NCBI GenBank assembly: GCA_913775525.1
Contig: CAJYLH010000037.1
Coordinates: 62,001-126,000 of the forward strand
Length of the DNA stretch: 64,000 bases
Reading direction: 5' to 3'
Source of the DNA: an uncultured Chryseobacterium sp.
GTDB taxonomy: Bacteria; Bacteroidota; Bacteroidia; Flavobacteriales; Weeksellaceae
Shown: positions 51,101-58,318 of the stretch, piece after piece
Layout: each line of letters opens with the position of its first letter
Numbering within the stretch: the stretch's first letter is position 1
Position numbers and translations under genes: made by a program
Notes under the pieces: generated by a model
What the model was told of the DNA's origin: nothing
The model's input: only the letters and a program-made list of their open reading frames with translations
Databases searched by the model: none

Positions 51101-52376
51101 AAAAGCAATTAATTCAACCATTACGGTCTGTGATGAAAACCTGGACGGAAGCTATGAAGTCAACCTGCTGAACTATACCAGCCAGATGGTAGACCTGCCT
51201 AATGTAACGAACACATTTGCTTTTTATCTTACCCAGCAGGATGCACAGAACAATACCAATCCTATTGCCAACCCGCAAAACTTTTCCGCACAGCCGTTCC
51301 CGGCTCAGGTATGGGTGAAAGTCCAGAATCTGCCCGGCTGTAGCGATATTGCCAGTGTAAGTTTTGTGTTCGGAAATAAGGTGGTCCTTCAGAATGCAGG
51401 GCCTTTCCAGCTGAATAATGTGTGTGATGCAGGCAATGACGGGATTGAAAATATGAATCTTAAGCAGTTTGAAAGCCAGATGTATACAGGATCTAATGCG
51501 ACATTCACGTATTATGCTTCACTGGCTGATCTTAATGCCGGCACCAATGTCATTGCCAATCCCGATGCCTATCCGTTTAATCAGAATACGGGACCTAACA
51601 CGATCTACATCAAAGTAAGTGTGCCGGGATTGTGTCCGGAAAAAGCATTGATCAACCTGTCGCTTAAACCAACGCCTGTATTTGATATTCCGGATCAGTA
51701 TATTTGCCCGGATGGCTCGCTTACCTATACACTTAATGTAGAAAATTATGTCATTACAGGCTATACCTGGACCAATCCTTCCGGTCAGGTTGTCTCTACA
51801 ACCAATACTTTGTCAGGGGTTAATGCGACGGGGACATATACTGTTACGGTAACGGCATCTAACGGATGTTCCCACACCGATACTTTTGCCCTGAAGTATT
51901 ATGATGTTCCGGTCATCGAAAAGCTGGTTGCAGACGGTAATGCCTTTACTGTTTTTGCTACCGGGTCCCAGCCGATCCTCTATTCTATAGACGGACTCAC
52001 CTGGCAGACCGGAAATGTATTTTACAACCTTCCTACCGGAATTACCACATTCTATGTGAAATATGCAGAAGGAAAATGCATCATCAAGCAGGACGGAGTC
52101 ATCCTGGATATCAAAAATGCCATTACCCCTAACGGTGACGGTAAAAATGACCAATGGGTCGTTAAAAACCTACATGTTTTCGGAAGCAAAATGACGAATG
52201 TTAAAGTCTTCGACCGTTACCAGGCGCTGATCTTCGAGCAGAATACCAATACGCAGATCGTGTGGGACGGTACCATACAGGGAAGGGCTATTCCTACGTC
52301 CAGCTACTGGTATGTGATCACATTACCGGATGGAAGGACGTTTACGGGATGGATTCTGGTGAAGAACAATAATTAA
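48177..52376 (+). CDS. T9SS type B sorting domain surface protein with ~95-residue repeats
   Basis: 1399 residues. A signal peptide (VRFIHFILVCIGISVCAQ) is followed by an N-terminal lectin-like domain (about 60-260, DLPFKFCFYNQYYESLVVGSNGMITFD). At least eight tandem modules of 89-100 residues start near residues 332, 420, 514, 603, 698, 788, 883, 983 and 1081. Each opens with a C-D-x-N-x-D-G-like phrase and continues F/Y-Y-x-T plus a V-K/R-V phrase with a second Cys. A PKD-like segment (about 1165-1235) precedes the C-terminal sorting domain (ITPNGDGKNDQW ... WILVKNNN). Predicted long cell-surface adhesin exported by T9SS. Ligand unknown. Confidence 0.93.
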   Translation: MVRFIHFILVCIGISVCAQTQTHVKVKDASGNESFNVTCTNTLDSNGCLPLHVEYPVLKETTGYQVSQETYNPATAFNQGTALNANYDDVFAKKLDLPFKFCFYNQYYESLVVGSNGMITFDLSQLGQINYPNVQGQNPNVNLPKNAVFGVYHDMVFSASDPSEIYYSITGTAPYRKFIISFYEGRIAGCTDRSSSQIVLNETTNVIDVFVDKKPLPCPTRKFENALIGIINSSGTEGISPASRNTGNWQASQEAWRFTPTGNVIQPQVTWTNAAGQTVATGIQTTVCPSQNEIYTANVVFNSCGNGTLTLTDDFPVTFDATYPAAKNFTQNICGNTPVNVSLNSFQQNLTSQNPANFNFSFYTTLQNAQTGQNSLANNYTVSSNTVLYVRIQNPAVPGCFRTAVLTLNFLTRNLLKNTVEICDTNNDGTETGYDLSSIAGELFPPGTSGYSYHLSQSDAQNNSNAVTAAIITANTNLWVRLQDGSCTYILGPVHFQFRPGANINTPITYPYTTCDINADNKEPFDFAVNIGPLISSQQGVTFSAYETYAAAIAGSAPALGSIKEGQYPVFIRVQTPNGCFAIAQVNMNVTFTKIEANEKNEYICFNGTDDISVNLNTLSAGMLISPATVPVTEFYAGYNEAMAGTTPVSPNQTITTNGNFVTQTYYVRFEISDQCFTVRPININLVHPVAVQSSFTVCDINNNNSENIQLNQFSAAIIGTQNASAVFYLTQGNAQNGTNPVNAITLNGTQQVFVKVTSYNCSQVYPITVGLVSTPAVNSPVTVTLSNICDNNNDGTEVYNLTLAQPQIYSGSNVTFTYYTSYNPSTQTFSGEITNPSQFPVQGNATVYVKVKFNNNECFSAAQLNIQMTFLPPVVLNNAVLSICDANFDLNETFQLNTATTQLFIASQNTQPVSNMTITYYNTAADANAGSASAQIGSSVTTNVSTVTVWARFQSKTTGCYSVASIQLNTYFPPKAINSTITVCDENLDGSYEVNLLNYTSQMVDLPNVTNTFAFYLTQQDAQNNTNPIANPQNFSAQPFPAQVWVKVQNLPGCSDIASVSFVFGNKVVLQNAGPFQLNNVCDAGNDGIENMNLKQFESQMYTGSNATFTYYASLADLNAGTNVIANPDAYPFNQNTGPNTIYIKVSVPGLCPEKALINLSLKPTPVFDIPDQYICPDGSLTYTLNVENYVITGYTWTNPSGQVVSTTNTLSGVNATGTYTVTVTASNGCSHTDTFALKYYDVPVIEKLVADGNAFTVFATGSQPILYSIDGLTWQTGNVFYNLPTGITTFYVKYAEGKCIIKQDGVILDIKNAITPNGDGKNDQWVVKNLHVFGSKMTNVKVFDRYQALIFEQNTNTQIVWDGTIQGRAIPTSSYWYVITLPDGRTFTGWILVKNNN

Positions 52377-52395
52377 GGCTTAACATCATACCAGA

Positions 52396-52439
52396 TGTCT
52401 TTCGCGCGGCAACGAAGTTGCCGCGCGAAAGACATTTTT
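52396..52439 (+). terminator. 18-bp GC-rich perfect palindrome, probable terminator
   Basis: Perfect 18-nt arms (52396-52413 and 52417-52434) with a gaa loop and a short T5 tail. The core cgcgcggcaac is far more GC-rich than its surroundings. It ends the surface-protein transcript but may also be a dispersed repeat, since a ttcgcgcggc core recurs at 62155. Confidence 0.75.
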
Positions 52440-52637
52440 AAGGTTTGGTGATTCATCATGTTTTAGAAGATAAGAGTTGAAAATCAGCATATTATGATTT
52501 GGATAGTAAGTGCAGCGTATGCAGAGATCATTCTGCTTCTGTTGGCTTTTCCATTTTGAAGGAATTTTCAGGCTTTTGTTTGCTTGGTATTTTCTAATTT
52601 GAATATCTTTAAAACCTTGAATTTAAAATCACAGACT

Positions 52638-54638
52638 TTGAATACGACCATCACATTCCAGGAACAGATCCGGCAGGGCATACCGGCAGAACTGCCCCAG
52701 CCGAAACCATACGATACTACCATCAACCATGCCCCGAAAAGGAAAGAAATTTTAGGTGAAGAGGAGAAAAAACTCGCTTTAAAAAATGCGTTACGGTATT
52801 TTGAGCCTGAATTCCATGCTGAGCTGTTGCCTGAATTCAGGGCGGAGCTGGAACAGTATGGCAGGATTTATATGTACCGCTTCCGTCCGGACTATGAGAT
52901 GAAGGCAAGGCCGGTTTCAGAATATCCGGGAAAATCTGAGCAGGCGAAAGCGATCATGCTGATGATCCAGAACAACCTGGATTACGCCGTTGCGCAGCAT
53001 CCGCATGAGCTGATTACGTACGGTGGAAACGGAGCCGTATTTTCCAACTGGGCCCAGTACCTCCTGACGATGAAGTACCTTTCGGAAATGAGCGATGAAC
53101 AGACGCTTGTGATGTATTCAGGCCATCCGATGGGACTGTTTCCATCCCATAAGGATGCACCGAGGGTGGTGGTGACCAATGGAATGGTGATCCCGAATTA
53201 TTCAAAGCCTGATGACTGGGAGAAATTCAATGCATTAGGCGTATCGCAGTATGGGCAGATGACCGCAGGAAGCTATATGTACATCGGCCCGCAGGGCATT
53301 GTTCATGGAACCACGATCACGGTGCTGAATGCCTTCAGGAAAATTAAAAAAGAACCGAAAGGCGGACTGTTTGTAACGTCAGGATTAGGCGGAATGAGCG
53401 GTGCACAGCCTAAAGCCGGCACTATTGCCGGATGTGTGACGGTGTGTGCGGAAGTCAATCCTAAAATTACTAAAATCCGTCATGACCAGAAATGGGTCAA
53501 TGAAATCTATGATAACCTGGAAGAATTGACACAAAGAGTCAGAAAAGCACAGCAGCAGAAAGAAACTGTTTCCCTTGCGTATTTAGGGAATATTGTTGAG
53601 GTGTGGGAAAAATTTGACCAGGAAGATTTACGCATCGATATCGGTTCAGACCAGACCTCGCTTCATAACCCTTGGGCAGGCGGATATTATCCTGCGGGCC
53701 AGAGTTTTGAAGAATCCAATGCGATGATGGCTGAAAATCCAGAGCTGTTTAAGGAAAATGTTCAGGAAAGCCTGAGAAGGCATGGCGAAGCCATTAATAA
53801 ACACACGGCAAAAGGAACCTACTTTTTCGATTATGGGAATGCCTTCCTGCTGGAAGCATCCAGGGCAGGGGCAGATGTTATGGCAGAGCGTCCTTCGCTT
53901 GGTCGGGAATTCAGGTATCCGAGTTATGTACAGGACATTATGGGGCCGATGTGCTTTGATTACGGCTTCGGGCCGTTCCGTTGGGTATGTGCAAGCGGAA
54001 AGCCGGAAGATTTGCAGAAAACCGATGAAATCGCCTGCCGTGTGCTGGAAGAAATTCAGCAGCATTCTCCTGAAGAGATCCAGCAGCAGATGAAAGACAA
54101 CATCCAGTGGATCAAAGGGGCGCAGGAAAACAACCTTGTTGTAGGTTCCCAGGCAAGAATCCTGTATGCCGATGCGGAAGGAAGGATGAAAATTGCGGAA
54201 GCATTCAATAAGGCGATCAGGAATGGGGAAATAGGACCGGTAGTGTTAGGGCGTGACCATCATGATGTTTCCGGAACGGATTCTCCTTACAGGGAAACCT
54301 CCAATATCTATGACGGGTCAAGGTTTACCGCCGATATGGCCATCCATAACGTCATCGGCGACAGTTTCCGTGGCGCAACCTGGGTGTCCATCCATAATGG
54401 CGGCGGCGTAGGCTGGGGCGAAGTGATCAACGGAGGTTTCGGGATGCTGATGGATGGCAGCGATGATGCGGACCGCAGACTGAAATCCATGCTGTTCTGG
54501 GATGTAAACAATGGGATCTCCAGAAGAAGCTGGGCGAGGAATGAAGGCGCTATTTTCGCGATTAAAAGAGCGATGGAAGCCGAACCCAACTTAAAAGTGA
54601 CGCTTCCGAATTTCGTGGACGAAAACCTTCTGTCCTAA
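52638..54638 (+). CDS. hutU: urocanate hydratase (long form)
   Basis: About 666 residues. It converts urocanate to imidazolonepropionate in histidine breakdown. Seen: QGIPAELPQPKPYDTTINHAPKRKEIL near the start, the NAD-binding GLGGMSGAQPKA and the active-site segment MGPMCFDYGFGPFRWVC. It is longer than the ~555-residue proteobacterial form. No ATG lies in frame before the conserved N-terminus, so the start must be TTG; 52638 (LNTTITFQEQ) fits family length best, with TTG codons at 52584 and 52617 as alternatives. hutH, hutI and hutG are not in this window. Confidence 0.92.
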   Translation: MNTTITFQEQIRQGIPAELPQPKPYDTTINHAPKRKEILGEEEKKLALKNALRYFEPEFHAELLPEFRAELEQYGRIYMYRFRPDYEMKARPVSEYPGKSEQAKAIMLMIQNNLDYAVAQHPHELITYGGNGAVFSNWAQYLLTMKYLSEMSDEQTLVMYSGHPMGLFPSHKDAPRVVVTNGMVIPNYSKPDDWEKFNALGVSQYGQMTAGSYMYIGPQGIVHGTTITVLNAFRKIKKEPKGGLFVTSGLGGMSGAQPKAGTIAGCVTVCAEVNPKITKIRHDQKWVNEIYDNLEELTQRVRKAQQQKETVSLAYLGNIVEVWEKFDQEDLRIDIGSDQTSLHNPWAGGYYPAGQSFEESNAMMAENPELFKENVQESLRRHGEAINKHTAKGTYFFDYGNAFLLEASRAGADVMAERPSLGREFRYPSYVQDIMGPMCFDYGFGPFRWVCASGKPEDLQKTDEIACRVLEEIQQHSPEEIQQQMKDNIQWIKGAQENNLVVGSQARILYADAEGRMKIAEAFNKAIRNGEIGPVVLGRDHHDVSGTDSPYRETSNIYDGSRFTADMAIHNVIGDSFRGATWVSIHNGGGVGWGEVINGGFGMLMDGSDDADRRLKSMLFWDVNNGISRRSWARNEGAIFAIKRAMEAEPNLKVTLPNFVDENLLS

Positions 54639-54655
54639 ACAGGAGATTTACTGCC

Positions 54656-55666
54656 GTGTATTCAAAACTGAAACCTGCGGGATTGTTGCTGCTGTTTGTG
54701 CTGATGGCTTTTTACAGCCTTCAGGATATTCAGCTTGTTTATCCTTCCTATTTCCCTGTTCCGGCTTATGATTTCAAAGCCCGTCCGTTACAACGTGCGG
54801 TCATACAGCTGGGCAGGAAACTGTTTTACGATCCTGTGTTGTCGCGGAGCAATACCGTTTCCTGTTCTTCCTGCCATCAGCAGGAGCATGCTTTCTCCGA
54901 TGCCGGCAACCGCCTGAGCAAAGGTATTGAAGACGGAATAGGAGACCGCAATTCGCCGGCGATTTTTAATTTGGCGTGGCAAAAGACATTCATGTGGGAC
55001 GGTTCGGTGGGAAATATCGATGTGCAGGCTTTGGCGCCTATTAACCATCCTAAAGAAATGGGGGAGGACATCAATGTAGTAGTCCGTAAGCTGAATGCCT
55101 CCAAAGCCTACAGGACATTGTTCTACAGGAGTTTCGGAGATAGTCTGGCTACTGCGGAACGGGCGATGAAAGCCCTTTCTCAGTTTCAGCTTACCATTGT
55201 GTCTGCCAATTCAAAATATGACCGGGTAAAGCAGGGAAAGACAACGTTCACCAAAAAGGAAATAAAGGGGTATGAACTGTTCCGCAAAAACTGCAATGCC
55301 TGCCATACCGAACCGCTGTTTGCAGGGTATGGTTTCGCCAATAACGGACTTCCTGTAAATCCTGATCTCAAAGATTACGGCAAATGGAACAAAACCATGG
55401 AACCTCAGGACCGGCTGATGTTCAAGATTCCCAGCCTGAGAAACCTGGCGTATACCTACCCGTATATGCATGACGGCCGCTTCGGGACATTGCATGAGGT
55501 TCTGGAGCATTATGAAAAAGGAATCATAAAAAGCCCTGGGTTAGCGAAGGAACTTCAGCAGTTGATTGTATTCAACGCAGAAGAAAAAGAAGCCCTGCTG
55601 GCTTTTCTGGCCACCCTGAATGATTCCACTCTGGTTTCAGACAGCAGTTTCCGGAAGCCTGAATAG
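54656..55666 (+). CDS. di-haem cytochrome c peroxidase family protein
   Basis: 336 residues, starting with GTG, preceded by an aggag 10 bases before it. An N-terminal anchor or signal (LLLLFVLMAFYSL) is followed by two haem c sites: CSSCH (first half) and CNACH (second half), and RLMFKIPSLRNLAYTYPYMHDGRFGTL with a likely axial Met. This is the MauG/CcpA-type fold that reduces hydrogen peroxide or oxidises other substrates. It follows hutU by 17 bp, so is probably in the same transcript, although no pathway link is known. Confidence 0.9.
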   Translation: MYSKLKPAGLLLLFVLMAFYSLQDIQLVYPSYFPVPAYDFKARPLQRAVIQLGRKLFYDPVLSRSNTVSCSSCHQQEHAFSDAGNRLSKGIEDGIGDRNSPAIFNLAWQKTFMWDGSVGNIDVQALAPINHPKEMGEDINVVVRKLNASKAYRTLFYRSFGDSLATAERAMKALSQFQLTIVSANSKYDRVKQGKTTFTKKEIKGYELFRKNCNACHTEPLFAGYGFANNGLPVNPDLKDYGKWNKTMEPQDRLMFKIPSLRNLAYTYPYMHDGRFGTLHEVLEHYEKGIIKSPGLAKELQQLIVFNAEEKEALLAFLATLNDSTLVSDSSFRKPE

Positions 55667-55924
55667 TCCTCATATGCTTACATCAGTTTTATATTACTGA
55701 ACCTAATTTAAATTAGTGATCATTGAAAACAAAACGGACTGTAATGGAAAAGCAGGCTTATCGCAGACGATTATCTTTTTGTTTATCAATCACCAGTTCA
55801 AAATATATTATCTTCCCTGCAGTAGTGGGATGAAAACAAAATCTGCTGAAGCTTTAAAACGATTTTGCTTTAAATCTGAAGTTCGGATTCGGGAACAATA
55901 AAAAAATAGATGTCCATTTTTCGG
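55667..55924 (+). other. spacer with no recognised gene
   Basis: Between the peroxidase gene and the promoter at 55925. It contains a 61-codon open frame (55716-55901) without family features or a promoter, which I do not regard as coding. No repeat or terminator was recognised. Confidence 0.5.
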
Positions 55925-55956
55925 TTGTAAACTCCCTTAGCATCTTTCTAATTTTG
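55925..55956 (+). promoter_or_regulatory. promoter of the PEP mutase-like/ada pair (TTG-N21-TAATTTTG)
   Basis: TTG at 55925-55927, a 21-bp spacer and TAATTTTG at 55949-55956 fit the Bacteroidota consensus fully. The -7 element contains the TTG codon at 55954, so the ATG at 55969 must be the true start; the leader is then only about 7-12 nt. Confidence 0.8.
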
Positions 55957-55968
55957 AACAAAAAAATT

Positions 55969-56733
55969 ATGATCAGCTTTAAACAGTTACATTATGGTGA
56001 AGAACCATTACTTTTGGGCAATGTTTGGAATGTGGAAAGTGCAAAAGCATACGAAAAACTAGGGTATAAGGCATTGGCAACATCCAGTATGGCAGTGGCA
56101 CTTAGTTTGGGATATGAGGATGGAGAGCGGATGACCTTTGAAGAATATTTTTATATCATTAAGAGGATCAAGGCTTCTGTATCAATTCCGCTTTCAGTAG
56201 ATCTGGAATCCGGGTACGGGTTTGAAAATGATACAGTTGTTTCCAACATCATTAAGCTTACAGAGGCGGGAGTATCGGGAATTAATATTGAAGATACAAA
56301 GGTTATTGATGGAACACGAAGATTAACAGACAGAAATACTTTGTACGAAAAACTGAATGATATTTTTATACAACTGGGAGAATACAGGGACCGGGTATTT
56401 ATCAATATCCGTACAGATCCTTTTTTACTGAATCTTGAAAACGCGTTGGAAGAAACGTTAGCAAGAATACCCTTGTTTGAAAAGCTTAATGCTGATGGCA
56501 TTTTTGTTCCGGGAATAACTTCTGAAAATGACATCCGAACAGTTACGGCATCTACCTCCCTTCCGGTGAATGTGATGGGTATGCGTGATCTCCCGGATTT
56601 TGATCACCTTAAAGAATTAGGAGTGAAAAGGATTACGTCAGGTGCTTTTATGTACGCACATATTTACCGGGAAATGGAAAAGGCAGGCCGGGCCATTACA
56701 GATGAGAAAAACTTTTCAAAACTCTTTATATAA
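55969..56733 (+). CDS. isocitrate lyase/PEP mutase family protein
   Basis: 254 residues from the ATG at 55969. A TIM-barrel of the ICL/PEPM superfamily: LLLGNVWNVESAKAYEKLGYKALATSSMAVA, the Mg-binding phrase SVDLESGYG, GINIEDTKV, INIRTDPFL and LPVNVMGMRDLPDFDHLKELGVKRITSGAFMY. The isocitrate lyase KKCGH motif is absent, so the reaction may be phosphonate mutase-like, oxaloacetate hydrolase-like or 2-methylisocitrate lyase-like. It is 2 bp from the ada gene, so the pair share one message. Why it pairs with alkylation repair is unknown. Confidence 0.88.
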   Translation: MISFKQLHYGEEPLLLGNVWNVESAKAYEKLGYKALATSSMAVALSLGYEDGERMTFEEYFYIIKRIKASVSIPLSVDLESGYGFENDTVVSNIIKLTEAGVSGINIEDTKVIDGTRRLTDRNTLYEKLNDIFIQLGEYRDRVFINIRTDPFLLNLENALEETLARIPLFEKLNADGIFVPGITSENDIRTVTASTSLPVNVMGMRDLPDFDHLKELGVKRITSGAFMYAHIYREMEKAGRAITDEKNFSKLFI

Positions 56734-56735
56734 TC

Positions 56736-57779
56736 ATGGAGCTCACGGAAAAAATAATGTATGAGGCTTCTTATACCAAAGACGTTTCATTTGAAGGAAT
56801 ATTCTGGATGGGGGTCAAAACCACGGGAATATTCTGTAGACCTACCTGCACAGCAAGGAAGCCAAAATTTGAAAATGTAGAGTTTTTTTTCAATACCAAA
56901 GAGGCAATGCTAAAAGGGTATCGCCCGTGTAAAGTGTGCCGACCTTTGGAAAACCTTGATGCAACAACGCAGTATATCAAAGAATTGCTTAAAGAAATTA
57001 CGGATGACCCAACACTGAAGCTTAAAAATTATGATCTTGTACAAAGAGGCCTGGAACCGGCTACCGTCCGCAGATGGTTTTTGAAACACCATGGAATCAC
57101 GTTTCATGCTTTCCAGAGGATGTCAAAACTCAATACGGCTTTCAAAAAGCTTCGTCAGGGAGAATCCGTTACAGAAGTAGCCTTTGATATGGGATATGAT
57201 AGCCTGAGCGGTTTTAACGAGGGGTTTAAAAATATTTTTGGGGTATCTCCTAAAAATACTCCCATGGAAAAGGTCATTGACCTTAAGAGAATAGAAACCA
57301 TGCTGGGAACCATGATCGCCTGCGCCGATGAGCACGGAATCTGCCTTCTGGAGTTTTCAGACAGGAAAGCGCTTCCCACAGAGCTGAAAAGTATTGCAGA
57401 ATATTTTAAGGCGAATATTATCCAGGGAGAAAATCCTCACTTTATCACTCTGGAAGAAGAACTGAAAGAGTATTTCGAAGGAAGGAGAACCCAGTTCTCC
57501 GTTCCGCTTTCTCCCGTAGGAACCGATTTCCAGAAAGAGGTATGGACGGTTCTGCAGGAAATTCCTTACGGAACAACAAGGACGTACCAAGAACAGGCCA
57601 ATATTCTGGGAAATCGCAAATCTGTACGGGCCGTAGCCAATGCCAACGGACTGAATAAAATATCCATTATCATACCCTGTCACCGCGTAATCGGGAGTAA
57701 CGGACATTTAACCGGTTATGGAGGAGGAATCTGGAGGAAACAAAAGCTGCTGGAACTGGAAAAGGCTATTTTATTCTAG
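56736..57779 (+). CDS. ada: bifunctional Ada: DNA methyltransferase repair and AraC-type activator
   Basis: 347 residues, close to E. coli Ada (354). Order: N-terminal zinc-Cys4 domain (about 1-75) with FCRPTC (Cys34, Cys38) and CKVC (Cys65, Cys68), where Cys34 is the predicted methyl phosphotriester acceptor; AraC-type HTH (about 80-175; VTEVAFDMGYDSLSGFNEGFKNIFG); and the C-terminal O6-methylguanine transferase with the acceptor Cys315 in IIPCHRVIG. It removes methyl groups from DNA and, once methylated, can switch on adaptive-response genes. Co-transcribed with the PEP mutase-like gene 2 bp upstream. Confidence 0.95.
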   Translation: MELTEKIMYEASYTKDVSFEGIFWMGVKTTGIFCRPTCTARKPKFENVEFFFNTKEAMLKGYRPCKVCRPLENLDATTQYIKELLKEITDDPTLKLKNYDLVQRGLEPATVRRWFLKHHGITFHAFQRMSKLNTAFKKLRQGESVTEVAFDMGYDSLSGFNEGFKNIFGVSPKNTPMEKVIDLKRIETMLGTMIACADEHGICLLEFSDRKALPTELKSIAEYFKANIIQGENPHFITLEEELKEYFEGRRTQFSVPLSPVGTDFQKEVWTVLQEIPYGTTRTYQEQANILGNRKSVRAVANANGLNKISIIIPCHRVIGSNGHLTGYGGGIWRKQKLLELEKAILF

Positions 57780-57824
57780 AACTAAGTAAATTAAAAATTT
57801 TTGCTTTAAATAGATATGTTACTA

Positions 57825-57914
57825 CCGTTGGTGTGTGCATCTTGTCCGTACCATTTTAAGAATTAATATTTAAGTGTTGTAAGAAAGAACGAGCTTTGAA
57901 ACTCGCGCCAACGG
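57825..57914. repeat. short inverted repeat near the 3' end of the GIY-YIG gene
   Basis: A 7-bp inverted pair, ccgttgg at 57825-57831 and ccaacgg at 57908-57914, frames 76 bp between ada and the GIY-YIG stop. Short enough to be chance; noted because the gene's other side carries the large repeat array. Confidence 0.3.
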
Positions 57915-57926
57915 AGAGAGCATGGA

Positions 57927-58220
57927 TCATCTTTTAAAACTTTTTTTCGCCAGATTCGGTAAATCTTCAAACCGCCCTTCTATAAGTGCAGTCTTTTTCG
58001 CCTGTGACCATTTTTTAATTTTCTTTTCAAATAGAATGGCCTGACTGATATCGGTAAAAGCACAGTAGTAAACCAGTTGTAGAGGTCTTCTTGTAGAGGT
58101 ATATGAGCCGAAGTATTTTCCGTCCTGGTGTTCATCAAACCGTTTATAAACATTTTCTGTAACGCCTGTATAATAGGTATTATCTGAACACAGCAATATA
58201 TAAACAAAGGAAGTTTGCAT
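57927..58220 (-). CDS. stand-alone GIY-YIG nuclease domain protein
   Basis: 97 residues, single domain. Catalytic layout of GIY-YIG nucleases (UvrC-N type) is present: Tyr7 in FVYILL, YYTG (17-19 region) for the YIG part, Arg27 (YKRFDEH), His31 and Glu65 (ILFEKKIKKW). Small proteins of this type (UPF0213/YhbQ-like) have unclear biological roles; some cleave branched or flapped DNA in vitro. The gene reads away from the repeat array, whose edge is about 100 bp upstream of its start. No clear promoter element was found. Confidence 0.88.
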   Translation of the reverse strand: MQTSFVYILLCSDNTYYTGVTENVYKRFDEHQDGKYFGSYTSTRRPLQLVYYCAFTDISQAILFEKKIKKWSQAKKTALIEGRFEDLPNLAKKSFKR

Positions 58221-58318
58221 TGCATAAAAATAGCGAATATCTTGATGGGATTATACTATTGGCATGTGTTTAAATACATTTATATATGCTTTAAACAATT
58301 ACAATTAGAAAAATATTT

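Noticed and set aside
55716-55901. 61-codon open frame between the peroxidase and PEP mutase-like genes
   Set aside because: No promoter element, no family features, and low-complexity composition; treated as non-coding.
55954-55968. TTG start for the PEP mutase-like gene
   Set aside because: It lies inside the -7 element TAATTTTG; the ATG at 55969 is used.
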